The position numbers and the translations under genes are program-made. A model generated the notes under the pieces. The model was not told the origin of the DNA. It made no database searches and saw only the letters and a program-made list of their open reading frames with translations. Positions 22,295 to 35,676 of a stretch of DNA of 64,000 bases are shown piece by piece; position 1 is the stretch's first letter, and each line of letters opens with the position of its first letter. This stretch comes from Meloidogyne chitwoodi (Eukaryota > Nematoda > Chromadorea > Rhabditida > Meloidogynidae), in the NCBI GenBank assembly GCA_015183035.1, contig JACZZP010000006.1:682001-746000 (forward strand). The letters run 5' to 3'.

Positions 22295-23245
22295 ATGTCA
22301 AAATTATTTTTTGTTCTAGTTATATTTACTTTTGTTTTTATTCAATGTTGTGAAGGAGCACCAGGCAAAAGAGGAAGAGGACGACCTAAAAAAGTCCCTG
22401 AAGGTAATTTTATTATTTTTTAAAAATATCATAAAATTAAAAATAATTTAATTAATTATTATATTTTAAATAATAATAATAAATTATAGGTAGTACAAGT
22501 AATACAAAAGAAATTAACAATAAAGGATTTAAAACTCTAATTAAAGAAAAGTCGCGTCCTGGAAGTACATTTAATAATCCTATAAAAGGTTTTAAAATTT
22601 TAATAAATAATAAAAATATTAAAAATAAATTTAAAAAAATGTATAAAATATCACCAAGTTATTTATTATAAAAAATTCAATTTTCTGAATTTTCATAAAT
22701 TTCAAATTTTAGCAATTATTACAAAAGAAGAAGCTAAACAACAAAAAGTATTAATTTAATTATAGTTTTTATTAATTTTTAAAATTTTTTTTAGAAAAAA
22801 TAAAATTAAAATTCATCGAAAATATTAAAAAAAATTTTTATTTAAAATAATTAAAAAATTTTAAGTTAGAAGCCGCCGAAAAGAAAAAAGCTGAGAAAAA
22901 AATGGTAAAAATATATTTTTAATTAGAAATTGAATTATATTTAAATACTATATATTATTTTTATAAATTTTATATCTTTCAAAACTTTAAAAAAATTATA
23001 ATTTATTTTAAATAAAATTTAATTATTAAAAAATATTTATTTTAGAATGATGATTATGAACTAATGGAACGTAATAATTAATACTTATATAATTTTTAAT
23101 TTAAAAAGAACAAAGTAAAAATTAAATTTTTATTCGAAAAATAATTTACAATTATTAAAATATATTTAACGCTAAAGGAATTTATTAAAAATTATTAAAA
23201 ATTAATTATAATTTTTTAGCTTATGATGCTGATAAAAGTGGTTGA
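22295..23245 (+). CDS. Secreted micro-exon protein C with AT-hook-like motif
   Basis: Six exons keep frame: 22295-22403, 22490-22588, 22713-22747, 22866-22904, 23046-23070, 23220-23245; about 117 aa. Signal peptide ends IQCCEGA. Directly after the predicted cleavage region comes GKRGRGRPKKV, which has the RGRP core and basic flanks of an AT-hook, a motif that binds the minor groove of AT-rich DNA. Then a Lys-rich mid part (EAAEKKKAEKK) and an acidic tail (NDDYELME..DADKSG). Exon 2 is related to exon 3 of gene D. No finger exon. An alternative end reads through exon 5 to ..ERNN and TAA at 23081. Secreted, small and basic: candidate effector with possible DNA binding (inference). Confidence 0.75.
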
Positions 23246-24031
23246 AAAGAATTAAAAATCAAGTAAAAAGAAAGATATATATTTTTTTAAATTATTAAAA
23301 AACAAAATATGTATATATTTTCTAAATATTTACATATACTAATTCTTTATATTTATTTATTAAATTATCTTTTATTTTTATAAAAATTAGTTAAACCTTT
23401 TAAAATTATAATTTCCAAAAATTATTTGAATATCCTTATAAAAGTAAAATTTACATCTTTTGATGTTTTTTTTTAAATTAATTAATTATTCAAATTTAGC
23501 TAAATACAAAAATCTTTAAAAATTTATTTAAACTATTTATAAAAGTAATTTTAAATTAACAAATTAAAAAAATGCTTGTATCTTTGTTTATTAAACTTAT
23601 CATTAGGTAAGTATTTCCCTATGTTTTAAAATTGGGTTTTATTTAAATAGACATTTTAAGTTTATTTTTATCTTTACTTTTTGCTTTTTATAAAAATAAT
23701 ATTTTTATAAAATATTCCTTTTGGGGCCTTCACAAGGAGAGTAAATTTTAAAAAATTAAAGAATAGAAAATCCCTTGACATTTAATCAATTATCAGATGG
23801 AAATTTTATTGGCAATTGTGTCGAAATGCACAGATGGTTGAAGTGCCGAAATAGTATGGCACGGCATAGACTCTAAATTGCCTAAAGCCCAAACAAATAA
23901 AACACAAATACCAAATAAAGAACTTTACTAATTTCTAATTAACAAATATAATAATAATAAAAATCTCGGATGAATAAAAGCCGAGAAAATGGATCTGACG
24001 GTCAACAATGTCAGAAACGTGTGGTAACAAA
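23246..24031. other. Gene-free stretch
   Basis: 3' flank of gene C; no further exon or complete element recognised. Confidence 0.4.
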
Positions 24032-24584
24032 GGTAAATGTCCAGTTGATGTCCCACCTGTCCGCAAAGAGAATTCGCTCTTTTCTTTCCTTCTCTTGCAT
24101 TTTTGGCGTTAGGAGAAGTGCACGCTTATTTTTCCTCTACACTGTAATATGCCTTTTGGCACTTGGAAAGAAAGGGATAAAATAATTAATAATTAAGTGA
24201 TTAAGATTCAGAATTGTCCGTCAGATGAGACATATTACAGAAGCTGAATTACCTAAATATTTATCCTTTTACTGGTTTTTATCCCTTAAATAATCCAATA
24301 AAAGGTTGTTATCCACCTGATCTTCTTGAAATAAATTTGAAAATGTTGTCCCAAATTTATGTTCTTTGGTTATTAATATTTGGTCACTTTTAAAATAAAT
24401 ATATTTTCACTTACTTATTAATTAATTTTAATTATTTTATCCCTTTCTTTCCATTTGCCAAAAGGCATATTACAGTGTAGAGGAAAAATAAGCGTGCACT
24501 TCTCCTAACGCCAAAATGCAGGAGAATGAAAGAAAAGAGCGAATTCTCTTTGCGGACAGGTAGGGATTCAACTGGACATTTACC
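24032..24584. mobile_element. Mutator-like MITE, second copy
   Basis: 553 bp with ends GGTAAATGTCCAGTTGA and TCAACTGGACATTTACC, long inverted arms, and a perfect 9-bp duplication GGTAACAAA (24023-24031, 24585-24593). Same family as the insertion in gene H. Confidence 0.92.
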
Positions 24585-25290
24585 GGTAACAAAATATAAG
24601 GCGCTGGTAAATAAATTTATAGAAGAAGCGAATTAAAATAATAGGTATTTACTATATATAAAATCAATTTTTAAAGAGAGATTCATTTTAAGAATTTCAT
24701 TTCAATTAAATCTCTTTTTTGGGAGTTGGGACCTTTTCTTGAATTAAATTTAATTATTATTTTTTATTATTCAATGGATAATTTATATTTATTTATTTAA
24801 AAAAACAAACATTCATTTTTTATGTTTTTTTAATTTAAAAATTAAAAAAAAATATTAATTTATTTTTTAATTTTACCATTAATTTTACTTCATTTAAGTC
24901 TCCTCATTGACGTTTTAAAGTACAATTTGTCTTATGAAATTTATTCCCCCTATTTACATTTATCTTTTCATTTTTCTTTAATATTTTTTATTTTATATTT
25001 ACTAGCAAATAAATATTATTTAAAAATTTTTTATTTTTTTAAAGAAAATTTTTATAATAATTTAATAGTAATTTAGTCTTTAAAACTTTAAGACAACAAT
25101 TTTGGCCTAAAACAGCCTCAGATCCCTTCAGTATTGTTTTTTACATTTTTTCCAACTTTAGAATTTTATAAAATTAATATAAAAACAATTTAAAAAAATA
25201 AATAAAATATATTTTAAAATTAAATATATTTATTTATTTTATTAAATTAAAAAACTTTAATAAATAATTTAATTTCTGAATTAAATAAAA
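24585..25290. other. Gene-free AT-rich stretch
   Basis: Upstream of gene D. No clear copy of the shared upstream box is seen here, unlike for the other family genes. Confidence 0.4.
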
Positions 25291-25836
25291 ATGACAAAAT
25301 TATTTTTTATTCTTTTTATATTTATTTTTGTTTTTATTCATTGTTTCTATGCTGTGAAGAACAATTATAAACGAAATACCCAAAGAAAAAATAAAAATCC
25401 TCAACGAGCAGCGACATGCGATTTTAGGGGTATTTTATTAAATTAATAAAATATATTTATTATTTCATAATTTTAAAAAATTAAAAATTGATTAAAAATA
25501 TAATTTTTAATTAAATTAAAAATTTTAGATAATTCTAATAATGAAGAATTAGAAGTTAGCAAAGCATTATTAAATCTTGCTGAAGGTAATTAATTTAAAT
25601 TTAAAAAATAAAAAAAATTTTTTGTAAAATAAATTTAAAAAATAATTTTTTTTTAACTTAAAGGTTCATCAAATAATAATAAAAATAATAATATTCTTAT
25701 CAATGAAGAAAAAAAGGTTAAAACTCATAAATCTTTAAGAATTCGAGCATCAAATAACCCATATTTTAAAAAAGAAAAAAAATTAAATAAAGTAAATAAT
25801 TTAAAAAATTTAAAAAATTATTTATTAAAAAAATAA
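25291..25836 (+). CDS. Secreted micro-exon protein D
   Basis: Three exons (25291-25429, 25529-25585, 25664-25836) give about 122 aa. Signal peptide ends IHCFYAV; the rest of exon 1 is basic (KRNTQRKNKNPQR) and ends ..CDFRG at the standard phase-1 junction. Exon 2 is an acidic module (DNSNNEELEVSKALLNLAEG). Exon 3 is Asn/Lys-rich and related to exon 2 of gene C. No finger exon follows. The shared upstream box is not evident, so regulation may differ from its neighbours. Function unknown. Confidence 0.7.
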
Positions 25837-26370
25837 ACTCTTTATAATTGAGAATTTTCTGTTAAAAAAATTGACAAAAAAATTATTAGATAAAATAAAA
25901 ATTAATTTATTTTTATATTAATCTTTCCCATATATGTATTATTATTATTTTAAATTAAATCTATTTTTCATATTTTTCGATAAATTTTTGTTTCTTTTTT
26001 TTATTTTATTATTATTTTTTTTAATTAACATATTAAATATATAATTTTTTTCTAAAATTAAAGGAATGGTTAAAAATATAAAAATTACCGGGCCCTGGTC
26101 CGGGCCCGGCCCGGCTTCTCTCTCTAATTATCTGTTTATATTTTTTCGCTTTGGTTTCTTAGTAGTTGGGGATCAATCAATAAATAATTTAAAAAAATAA
26201 TTTTAAAAGGCTGAATATTAATTAAAATATTAATTTTAAAAATTAGTTCAACTAGAAGTTAAAAATATTTAATCAAAGAGTCCCTAGACAATGGAAAGTG
26301 AAGGTAACAATGGCAAATGCACATCCTTTCCTTAAATTAAAAAAAAATTTACCTTTAAACAAAGAAAAAT

Positions 26371-26412
26371 CATATGTTAATTTATTATTTGACTATAATG
26401 CGCGACGCGTTA
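26371..26412 (+). promoter_or_regulatory. Upstream box of gene E
   Basis: GTTAATTTATTATTTGACTATAATGCGCGACGCG-type box about 130 bp before the start codon, within a segment copied from (or to) the gene C upstream region. Confidence 0.65.
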
Positions 26413-26512
26413 AAATTAAAAAATTGAATATAAAAGCCCTTAGACAAAAAGAGAAAATTACTCAAAAATTCAACTAAACTTCAAAAAAAAATTTAATTCC
26501 ATTTTAACAAAA

Positions 26513-26803
26513 ATGTTTAAATTATTTTTTAATTTTTTCATATTTACTATTGTTTTTATTCAATGTTGTGAAGGAGCACCTAAAGACAAACTTAAAACCC
26601 CAAGAAAGGCTGGAAAGCTTCAACAAGCATCGACTAATCCTTTAGGTGTTTTGTATATAATTAAAAGAGAAATAAGTTTAAATAAAAATTTACTTTCGAT
26701 GCACCTTTGTATCTGTACAAATTGCGGCAACCCTGATATGAATGCACTTACAATAACTTACATAAAAATCAAGTTATTTGATTTTTCATCGATTTTTACT
26801 TAA
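26513..26803 (+). CDS. Secreted protein E, probably truncated family member
   Basis: The first exon (26513-26645) is a typical family exon: signal peptide ending IQCCEGAPKD, basic stretch (KLKTPRKAGK), phase-1 donor after ..NPLG. Beyond it no family exon is found before gene F; reading on unspliced gives a 96-aa frame ending at 26803. The promoter segment is a close duplicate of that of gene C, so E looks like a partial duplication carrying promoter and signal exon only. It could still produce a short secreted basic peptide. Confidence 0.55.
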   Translation: MFKLFFNFFIFTIVFIQCCEGAPKDKLKTPRKAGKLQQASTNPLGVLYIIKREISLNKNLLSMHLCICTNCGNPDMNALTITYIKIKLFDFSSIFT

Positions 26804-27160
26804 AAAAACTTTTTACAAAAGCGGGAAAACCGGGAAGTAAACCGTAGATTTTCAATTAACTGTAACCAGTATTCGGGTCTCTTAAAATCCGGTAAACCGT
26901 TAACCGGGGAGACCGGTTATTAACGTGTCTTGTGCTACTCTAGCATGCACTTTAGAGAGAAAAAAAGATGGAGGTAAAAAATCCCTTTTAAATTAAATAA
27001 AAAAATGGATAGAAAGGGCATATGCCTTTCTTTCACATTTAATAAATCAAAAAAAAATATTTTTTCTTTAATCAATTAAAAAATTCATTGCCACTTTAAA
27101 AAAAGAAAAAGCCTATCTCTTATTTAATAGCTAAATAAAATTTTCTCTTTTAAACAAAGT

Positions 27161-27198
27161 TCAGTGTCAATTTATTAATCGTCTAAATGCGCAATGTG
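27161..27198 (+). promoter_or_regulatory. Upstream box of gene F
   Basis: TCAGTGTCAATTTATTAATCGTCTAAATGCGC-type box about 120 bp before the start codon; the best match to the consensus. Confidence 0.7.
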
Positions 27199-27290
27199 TT
27201 TTAATCTTTTAAAAAATTAATAATTTAAAAATATTTTTTTTAAAAAAAGGAAAATTATTCAAAAAAATTAATGTAAATCCCAATTAAAAA

Positions 27291-29110
27291 ATGTCAAAAT
27301 TATTTTTTATTCTTGTTATATTTACTGTTATTTTTATTAATTGTCTTTATGCTACAAAGAAACCTAATTGTAGTCAAAGAGCACTTAGAAATGATTTTGA
27401 GGGTTTGATAAAAATTAAAAAATAATAATTTTAAAATAAAATAAAATATTAAAAAAAATTATTTTTAAAGAAATAAAGAAAGAAAATGGACAATCTAGCA
27501 GTAATAGACGTAAACGACCAAGGAAGGGTTTACCTAAACGAGCATTTAGAGGCGATTTCTCAGGTAATTTAAAAAATATATTTTATTTTCAAATTTTAAA
27601 TTTATAAAATAGGGATTTTTAATATAAAATTATTTTTATTTATAAAAATTAAAATATATTATTAAAATAAAAAATATATCTTTTAACAAATATTTATGTA
27701 ACAGGGATGGGCAAAATCGGAAAATAAAATCGAAAGACGAAATACGAAATTTACGAAACCTAAATAAAAAACACGAAATAATACGAAATTACGAAAGTAA
27801 CGAAAATACGAACTACCCCAAAAAATTTTTTTAATTTCAAAATTTCGTATTTCGTCCAAAAAACGAAAAACAAACTAGGAAAGTTGCCCATCACTTGTAT
27901 GTAGGTAAATAATTTTTTTAATTTAAGATGTTTATGGAGAAGAAATGAAAATAATTGAACAACCTATAACTATGGAATTAAAACCATTTAAAGGAGGTAA
28001 GAAAAATATTAAATTAAATTAAATAATATTTTTTCTAATAAAAAAAACTGATATATCAAATATATTAGTTTCTTTTAATATTTTTTCACTTTTTGGTTTC
28101 TCATAATTGAATAAATAAATATTTAATTAAAAAATAATTTAAAAAAATTAATTTTAAAAATTTGATTAAACAGAAAATGGAAATACTCCAAAAAAGAGGA
28201 GAGGAGGAAATAAGTCGCTATCTTTACCTAAATTTACTGATAAAGATGGACACACTTATACATTTGAGAATCGCCATAACGTCTCTTCCTCAAAAACTTT
28301 TTGGAACTGTTATAATCATAATATTAAACAATGTAATGGGAGAATTCATATTTCAACTGACGAAAATCATAATGTTAAGGAAGTAACTGGACATAACCTT
28401 GATTGTTCCGAATCGATTGTTCAAGGTTAATTAATAATTTAAAAAATAAATAAATAAAAATATTTTTTTTCATTAAAAAGATAATATAACTTTAAGTTTT
28501 TAGTTATAAATTAAAAAAAAATTAAATCTTAGGGCAACACCCACAAGGGATATGGAACGAGTTAGGGGAAAATGCAAAGGAACTTTGGCAACGCGTACAA
28601 GAAGTATTAAAATTAAATTTAATTAAGAATTCTAATAATTATTTTAAATATTTAAATCAATTTTTTTAATTTTTTAAGTTTTTTTGTTAATTTTTAATTA
28701 AAAATTAAATTTTATAAAATTTAATTAAAATATTTATAGAAAGACAAAGTGTATAATTCAAGTAAGTTTATTTTTCTAAAATTATTACATATACATATAT
28801 TTAAATTTTATTAATTTTTAGAATAAATAAAATTTATTTAAAAAAATATATATAATAGTTTATAAAAAACAAAGAAATTTTCATTAGAAAAAAATAAAAT
28901 AATTTAAAATATTTGAGAATATAAATAAATTTTTAAAATAAGAAATTTATTTGTATAATTTAATAAAACTATTTGATATTTATTTTAGCTAATTTTATAG
29001 GAAATTTGAATAGAATTTTATTAAAAAACAAATAAAATATAATTTAAAAATTTCAGAATATAAAAGCATTAATTTCTGACAATAATGATGAAATTTATTT
29101 AGTAAATTAG
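27291..29110 (+). CDS. Secreted micro-exon FLYWCH-like protein F
   Basis: Best-preserved full-length member. Exons: 27291-27402 (signal peptide, ends ..RNDFEG), 27471-27563 (NGQSSSNRRKRPRKG.., NLS-like, ends ..FRGDFSG), 27928-27996 (DVYGEEMK..), 28174-28425 (finger: FTDKDGHTY, FWNC, seven residues, C, NGRIH, GHNLDC), 28533-28603 (GQHPQGIWNELG..), 28740-28761, then a last exon around 29053-29110 (NIKALISDNNDEIYLVN). Phases match through exon 5; the join of the last two exons is unresolved. FLYWCH fingers are Cys/His zinc modules found in nematode transcription regulators and linked to MULE transposases; here one is fused to a secretion signal. A 196-bp hAT MITE sits in intron 2. Confidence 0.72.
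27702..27897. mobile_element. hAT MITE (CAGGGATGGGCA family) in gene F intron
   Basis: Starts CAGGGATGGGCAAAATCGG, ends TTGCCCATCACTTG; interior is an array of ACGAAAT/TACGAAA units. Same family as 48095-48254. The 8-bp duplication is degenerate here (TTATGTAA against TATGTAGG). Confidence 0.75.
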
Positions 29111-32100
29111 TTTAAGAATTACTCAAATGGCAAAAAGAAAAAAAATATTTTTTTAATTATTTAAAAAACAAACAAAATTTTTATATTAATTTATTTATTC
29201 TCTATTTATTATTAAACAATTTTTTTAAATTATTTAGACAATCAGATAAAAATTATGTAAATATTTTATTATTTTTTAATTTAATTTTTAATTTTATTTT
29301 TAAATTAGTAAATATTAGAGATCGGGATTTTGCTAAAATCAAATTCAAATAAAATAATTTGATATTTGAAAATATTTTATTTCAAATAATTTGACAACAA
29401 ATTTCAATTATTTGATCAAATAATTCAAAATCTTAACTAATTTATTTTTTAAAAATAAAATTAATTATTATTTTTTAATTAAAAATTCTTTTATTTTAAA
29501 ATTTATTTATTTTCTAAAAAATATATTATATAAAATACTTGAAAGAATCTTGACTTTTTATTTTATTATATAAAAAGGCAACACGCATTGTGAATAATTC
29601 TTCTTAGGTATATTCTTTTTTTTTTATTTGTGGGAAGAGAATTAAATTACTTTAACAAAAAAAAAACTATTTTTTTATTCTTCTTTTTTATTTATTTATT
29701 TATGTGTAGCTTCCTTTTGCTTTTTGTTAACTTTTTTCCTTGAATTAAATTTAAAAATATTTCTAGAAAAGATTTTTTCTTTAATATCGAATTTTAAATT
29801 TAATATTTTTTAATGGAAAATTTAATTTTTTAGTTAAATATATTTTTATTTAAATATTTATTTTTCTTTTTAATTTTAACCTTGACATTCTTTTTATTAA
29901 AATATCTTTTTAGTTCTGGGTTGTGTCAATTTGAGTTAAAATGTCAAATTGGGTTTAGGGATGAAAAAACGTATTTTAGTTATTAAATATTGGGTAATCT
30001 GGCATCACAACTCTGATAACTTTAATTTCCTAAAATTATAAAAATCTTCTATTTTTTATTAATTTAATTAATTATTTAATTTAATTATAAACTGACCAAC
30101 AAAATAATAAAGATTTTAATTAATTAATTTTTTTAATAAATAATCTTTCTATTTTTTAATTTTATCATTTTGAATATTAAAATACTTTAAACAAATTCAT
30201 AGATTAAAAAAAAAATAATTTTTTTTTTTTTCATTTCCACTTTACCTATTTTTTCTTAGTATTCTCATAGTATTTTTGTAGTATTATTTTTTAAATAAAA
30301 CAAAGATATATTTTATTTTTATATTCTCTATATTTTTAACTTTTTAAACAATTTTTTTATTTGTGTCTTAAGGGAATATGGCATATTTATTATTTAGTCT
30401 TTTTATCTTTTTTCTTTTTAAAAAAAAGATAAATACGAATTTAAACGGAAATAAAAAAATAAAAAAAAAAGAATTTAAGTAAAAGAACAAATTTACTCTT
30501 TGAGCTTTTTTTACTTCTCATTTTACTTAATTTTTACATATTTTTTAAAAATTAATTTTATAATTAAGAAGACGATTTTATTTATTTTTTAACATTAGAA
30601 GACAATTAAAAATAAAGTAAATAAATTATTTAATTAAATTTTAAACTTTTTATATAATAAAAGAAAATAAAAATAAATATTAAATTATTTTAAATAAATA
30701 AATATTTTTAATTTTAAAATATTAATTTAAATTTTAAATTAAAGTAAGTTATTCCCTACTTTTATTTTTGATTTGTTTGAGAATTATTAAACTTTAAAAA
30801 AATAAAAAATAAAGTATTTAAAAATAAAAAATAGAAATTAGCTTCAAATTATTAAATTAAAATATAATGTTTAATTTTATATAATTAATTTGGACTTTAA
30901 TTTCGAGATAGAGAAAATAAATTTAAAAAAGGAGAGATCTCTAGCAAATTTATTTTTATTTATTTTTTTTTAGATAAAGAATATTTTAATTTGTTAGTTT
31001 TAAGTAATATATTTATTTATTTATTTTAAAAAATGCAAATAAATTTTTTTATTTTATTTATTCTTTTTTAAAAAATATAAAAAATATTTAATTAAAATAT
31101 TTATTTTTCTACTAAAAATTTTATTAAATTTTAAATTATTATTTAATTTTAAATATTTATATAGAAAAAATTGTTATGCAAAATAAATATTATAAATTTA
31201 ATTATTTTTATTGTTTTTAAATTTAATTAATTAATTATAAATAAATTAATAATTTAAAAAATATTTTTTTCCCATTTTATGATATTATTGGCATACTTAT
31301 TTATTTAATAATAAAATATTTATAAAAATACTAAATTAGCTTATTTTATTATTTTATTTTTATTTTAATAAAAACATCTGTTTTTATTTTTAATTTTATT
31401 ATTTTTATTATTTTTATTTATTTTTAAATATTAAAAATAAATTTAATTAGATATTGGCTATTTTTAATAATTTTATTAAAAAATGAATAATAAAATAAAT
31501 ATTAAAAATAATATAAAATTTAATATATGTTGCTAGAATATATTAATATAAATAATATTAAATTGTCTAATATTTAAAAAATAATTATATTAAAAAGTCT
31601 TTAAGTATTTGTTCTTAATATTTTCTTTTTAATTATATTTGTAAAATATTTATTTTCTCAAATTAAATAATTATTATTAATTTTTAATAAAAATAAAATA
31701 TTAAAAATTTTAATTTAATTTAATATTAATTAATTAATTATTTAAATTAAAATTTAAATAAATTTATTAATTTTTGGCAATTTAATATATTTTCAAATAA
31801 AATATTTAAATTAATACATATTTAAAAAGCACTTTTTATTTAAAAATTTTTGTAATTTTTATTTTTTAAATTTAATTATTTAAAAATTAATTTCTTGTAA
31901 CATATAATAAATATATATCTGTAAGTTAAATTTTTATTTTTAAATTTAATAGTAATTTTTTTTTAATATTAAAAAAAAATATTAAATTAAAATAAAAAAT
32001 ATATACATAAAATTTATTTATTTATGTACCCTAATAAAAGCATTAATGTCCTTTTAAAAATTATTTACATTAAAATATTTTTATTACAAATTCAAATTAT

Positions 32101-32733
32101 AAATTAATTTAAAAAATTTATTGTTTATTAACATACACATTTCAAAAAATATTATAAATATTTAGTTCCTTTTTAATATAAAAAATTTTTTTTTTTAAAT
32201 AATTTTTTGCTAAAAAAATTATTTTAATAAATTCTAAATTTATTTTTAATTTAAAAAAAAATTAATTTAAAAAAAAAATTAATTTACTTAAAATACAAAT
32301 TTTTGTTAAAATTTTAAAAATCATTTTTTAAAATACATTTATTTAAAAATAAATTAATTAAAATAAAAATTGTATTTTCTTTGATTATAATTTTAAAAAC
32401 TTTCAAAGAATTTCTTCCTTTGTTAATTTATCTCAAATTTTTTTTTAAATTAATTTAAAAATTTCAAATGAAAGATTATATAAATATTTAATATATTTAA
32501 TATTAATTATATTTTTTTAATATTTTAAGTGTTGCTATTTTAGAATTTTTTTTTTAATTTAAAAAGAAAATATTCTAAATATTTTTTAAATTATTTTTTA
32601 AAATGTAATCATTTTGCTTATAATTTTATAAAATTTTAAATAATTTTTTAGCAAAATTTATATATTTTTTTAAATTAAAATAATTAAATAACTTTTTTAG
32701 ATTAATTAATTAATTATTATTTTTAATTAAAAA
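29111..32733. other. Large gene-free AT-rich region
   Basis: About 3.6 kb with extreme A+T content, dense A and T runs, and no coding frame, RNA gene or complete element that I can support. A TAGAGATCGGGA end near 29325 followed by an AATTATTTGA-type palindromic array suggests one old hAT MITE end. Confidence 0.5.
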
Positions 32734-35034
32734 ATGGTTTATTCAATTTTTCAAATGAATCCCCCAATTCCAATAAATAATACAAGTATTGATCAATTAA
32801 AATTAAAATTATTAGATTATCCAAATTTAAATAAACAATCTTTTGATGATTTAATTGCTGGAGGTATTTTAATAATATTTTCAATATTTGGAATTATTTT
32901 ACATTTTATTGAAATAATTACAATGTTTAAATCTGTTAAAAATGTTATTGGATTTAGATTTATTTTAATATTATCTTTTTTTGATTTGTGTTTACTTTTA
33001 ATTTTTGGAATATTTCCTGGTTGGATTATTTTAAGGTAATTAATTAATTAAATATTTTTTTAAAATATTTAATTTTTTTTTAATTTATTTATAATTGTTT
33101 TAGACAAATCTAAAAGTTAAAGAATAGAGTACTATAAAAAATAATTATATTATTATCAAATTTTATTTTTCATTTTTTATAATATTAATTAATCCACTCC
33201 CTGTATAATATCCAAAATAAGTAAAACTTGAAGCTTATTTTTAAAATATATTTTAATCAAATTTTTTTCTTTATAAAACTTTTATGTAATTTAAATTAAT
33301 ACGGTCTTAGCTCTTATAAAATTCAAAAAATATATATTTTTTCCAATTTTTAGTAAAAAACCAGGCTTTTTAACTGAATGGAGTTTATTACTTCATTCTT
33401 GGTCAGATGCTTGTTGGTTTAGTATGTGTTATATGAATGTTGTAATAGCAATTACTAGATTCGCATGTGTAGTATTTCCTTTACAATTTCGTCGTTTAAG
33501 AAGGCAAACAACCTGTTGGTTAATATGTGGGTGTGCTGTAGGATTAGCAACATTGCAAAGTTGGATAATGAACACTGCTCCTTGGTAAATTAATAAAATA
33601 TATTTAATTTATTAATTTATTTAATTTAAAGGTTTGTTGTTCTTTGGTATCAAGCTAATGTTTATGGTATGACATGTGATTGGACAGCTTATGCAAATAG
33701 TGGGACACGTACATTATATTTAACTTTAAATTTGGGTTTTGTTGCTGCTTATCTTCTTATTTATATTTCTACAGCAGCAACTATATTTTTTAAAAGAAAT
33801 GTATATATTTTAATAATAATTAAAAATAATATAAAAAGAGAAATATTTTTAATATAAAAACACTCAAAGGGGATATCCTTTTTAAAGTTTATTTTAAGCG
33901 AGAATAATTAAACCTAAAAATAATTTTAATGTTGACCTAGAAAATGTATTTTTTGATTAAAAATAATTAAAAGAAATTCTAAATATTTATTTTTTAATCA
34001 TAAAATAAAAATTCAATAAATCCTGAATTTTAAATAATTTAATTTTTAAAGCTTCGTTTTCAATTTATGGCTACTGTTTTTGGCAAATCTTCTGATGGCC
34101 AAAAATTTAAAGAAGTAGTAATTGTTAATGGTATACAACAAAGAAATTCTTTAGAAGATTTAACACCTAAAAATACACCAAATTCTTCACCTAAAATAAT
34201 AAATGAAAAACAAATTGGAGGAGGACCTATACCAATTCAACAAACAACAATATTTCGTTCCACTACAAGTATTATTAGAAAACAAAATAATAATAAAAAT
34301 AATAATGTTGGTGTTACTACTATAGCAAATACTACTACAAATTTTGGAAAATTAACATTTAGTAGTCAATCATTAGAAATTAAATTAGTACTTCCTTGTT
34401 GTATTAATTCTTTGATTTTTGTTGTTGGTAAGATAATAATATTTTATTAAAAAAATATAAAATTTAATTAATATTATTATAACACACCCATACCCTAACA
34501 ATCTAATCAGCATTCAACAAAACTTTAAGAAAATTTATTTTAATTTGGGGAAATTTTTCAAAGTTTCATACAAGCAAGTATTGTTTCGAGGCGAGTTTTA
34601 GACAATTTTTCTGATCGGTTTCGTAGAGTAAAAAAATTAGATATTTTAATTTTAAAAATTAAGCTTTTATTATGTTTTAAAATTTATATAAATTATTTAT
34701 TTAGCACAATTAATTGTAATACGTGGTGGAATTGGAAGTGATAAATGGGCTGGTTTTTCTGTTATGTTAATGTTAGTTAAACTTTTTTATTTTTTTTAAA
34801 TATTTTAATAAATTTAGTTTCTGTATTCAATCAATTGCCCCTCCGTTTCTTCGCTTTGCTTTTAGTAAACTTTTAAGAGAACAAGCACTTTTAGCTTTAG
34901 GATTAAAGACATTTTTATTAAAAAGAGGTCGTTTTCGTTTATGGACTATTGTTGCTTCATTTATTAGTCGAGGAGAGGCAGGACAAATGGCTGCTGTACA
35001 AAATGTTAAATTAAAAAGAGTTGATTTAAATTAA
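32734..35034 (+). CDS. Seven-transmembrane nematode serpentine receptor
   Basis: Six exons (32734-33035, 33354-33584, 33632-33800, 34052-34427, 34705-34771, 34818-35034) join in frame to 453 aa. Seven hydrophobic segments are visible: GGILIIFSIFGIILHF, FILILSFFDLCLLLIF, CWFSMCYMNVVIAI, CWLICGCAVGLATL, NLGFVAAYLLIYIS, VLPCCINSLIFVV, and GFSVMLIFCIQSIAPP. TM3 ends ITRFACVVFPLQFRR, resembling the (N/D)R..P motif of Srx/Srw-type chemoreceptors. The third cytoplasmic loop is long (about 110 residues), rich in Asn/Thr/Ser. Likely a plasma-membrane GPCR in sensory or neuronal cells; ligand and exact subfamily unknown. Confidence 0.82.
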
Positions 35035-35639
35035 ATAAAATAATTATAATTATTATAATTAATTAATTAAAATATATATTTTATGTGAATAAATAATAAT
35101 ATTTAATAAATTACTTCATTTACAAATTTATAAAAATATTTTAGACATTCTAGGTATAATATTTAGATAAACCGTTAGTTATCTTTTTGTTTATTCTTTT
35201 TCAAAAATGTATTTATTTATTTTTATTAATTTTAATAAAAAACAAAAAGTCAATTTATAGTTTGATTTTCCACAAATTATTGCTTTTAAAAATGTTAACT
35301 TATTAAATTATAATTTAAGTTCTAAACAAGAATGACTTTTTTTATTTTATTGAGAAAGTTTAAAATTGTTTGTTCAGTTAAGAAATTTACAAAAATTATT
35401 TTATGTTTCACTTAAAAATATTTTTTATTTAATTTTAAATTAAAATCAATTTTTATTTTAATTAAGAAATAAGGCGGAAATTGATTAGCAAAATTTTTAA
35501 AAATTAATTTAGGTAAGAGATTGGTGGTAGAGAAAAATAAAAAAAATAAAGAATAAAAAAACTCCCTGAAAAGTAACGTGAATGGCAAAAAAACTCATCC
35601 TCATATCTAAAGAAAAATTTTTATTAATAAAAAATTCAA
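35035..35639. other. Gene-free AT-rich stretch
   Basis: Between the receptor and the gene G upstream box; nothing recognised. Confidence 0.4.
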
Positions 35640-35676
35640 TATTAATTTATTAAAGGCCTACAGACGCATGCGCGCT
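35640..35676 (+). promoter_or_regulatory. Upstream box of gene G
   Basis: ATTAATTTATTAAAGGCCTACAGACGCATGCGCG-type box about 145 bp before the start codon; the GC-rich tail (GCATGCGC) is palindromic. Confidence 0.65.
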
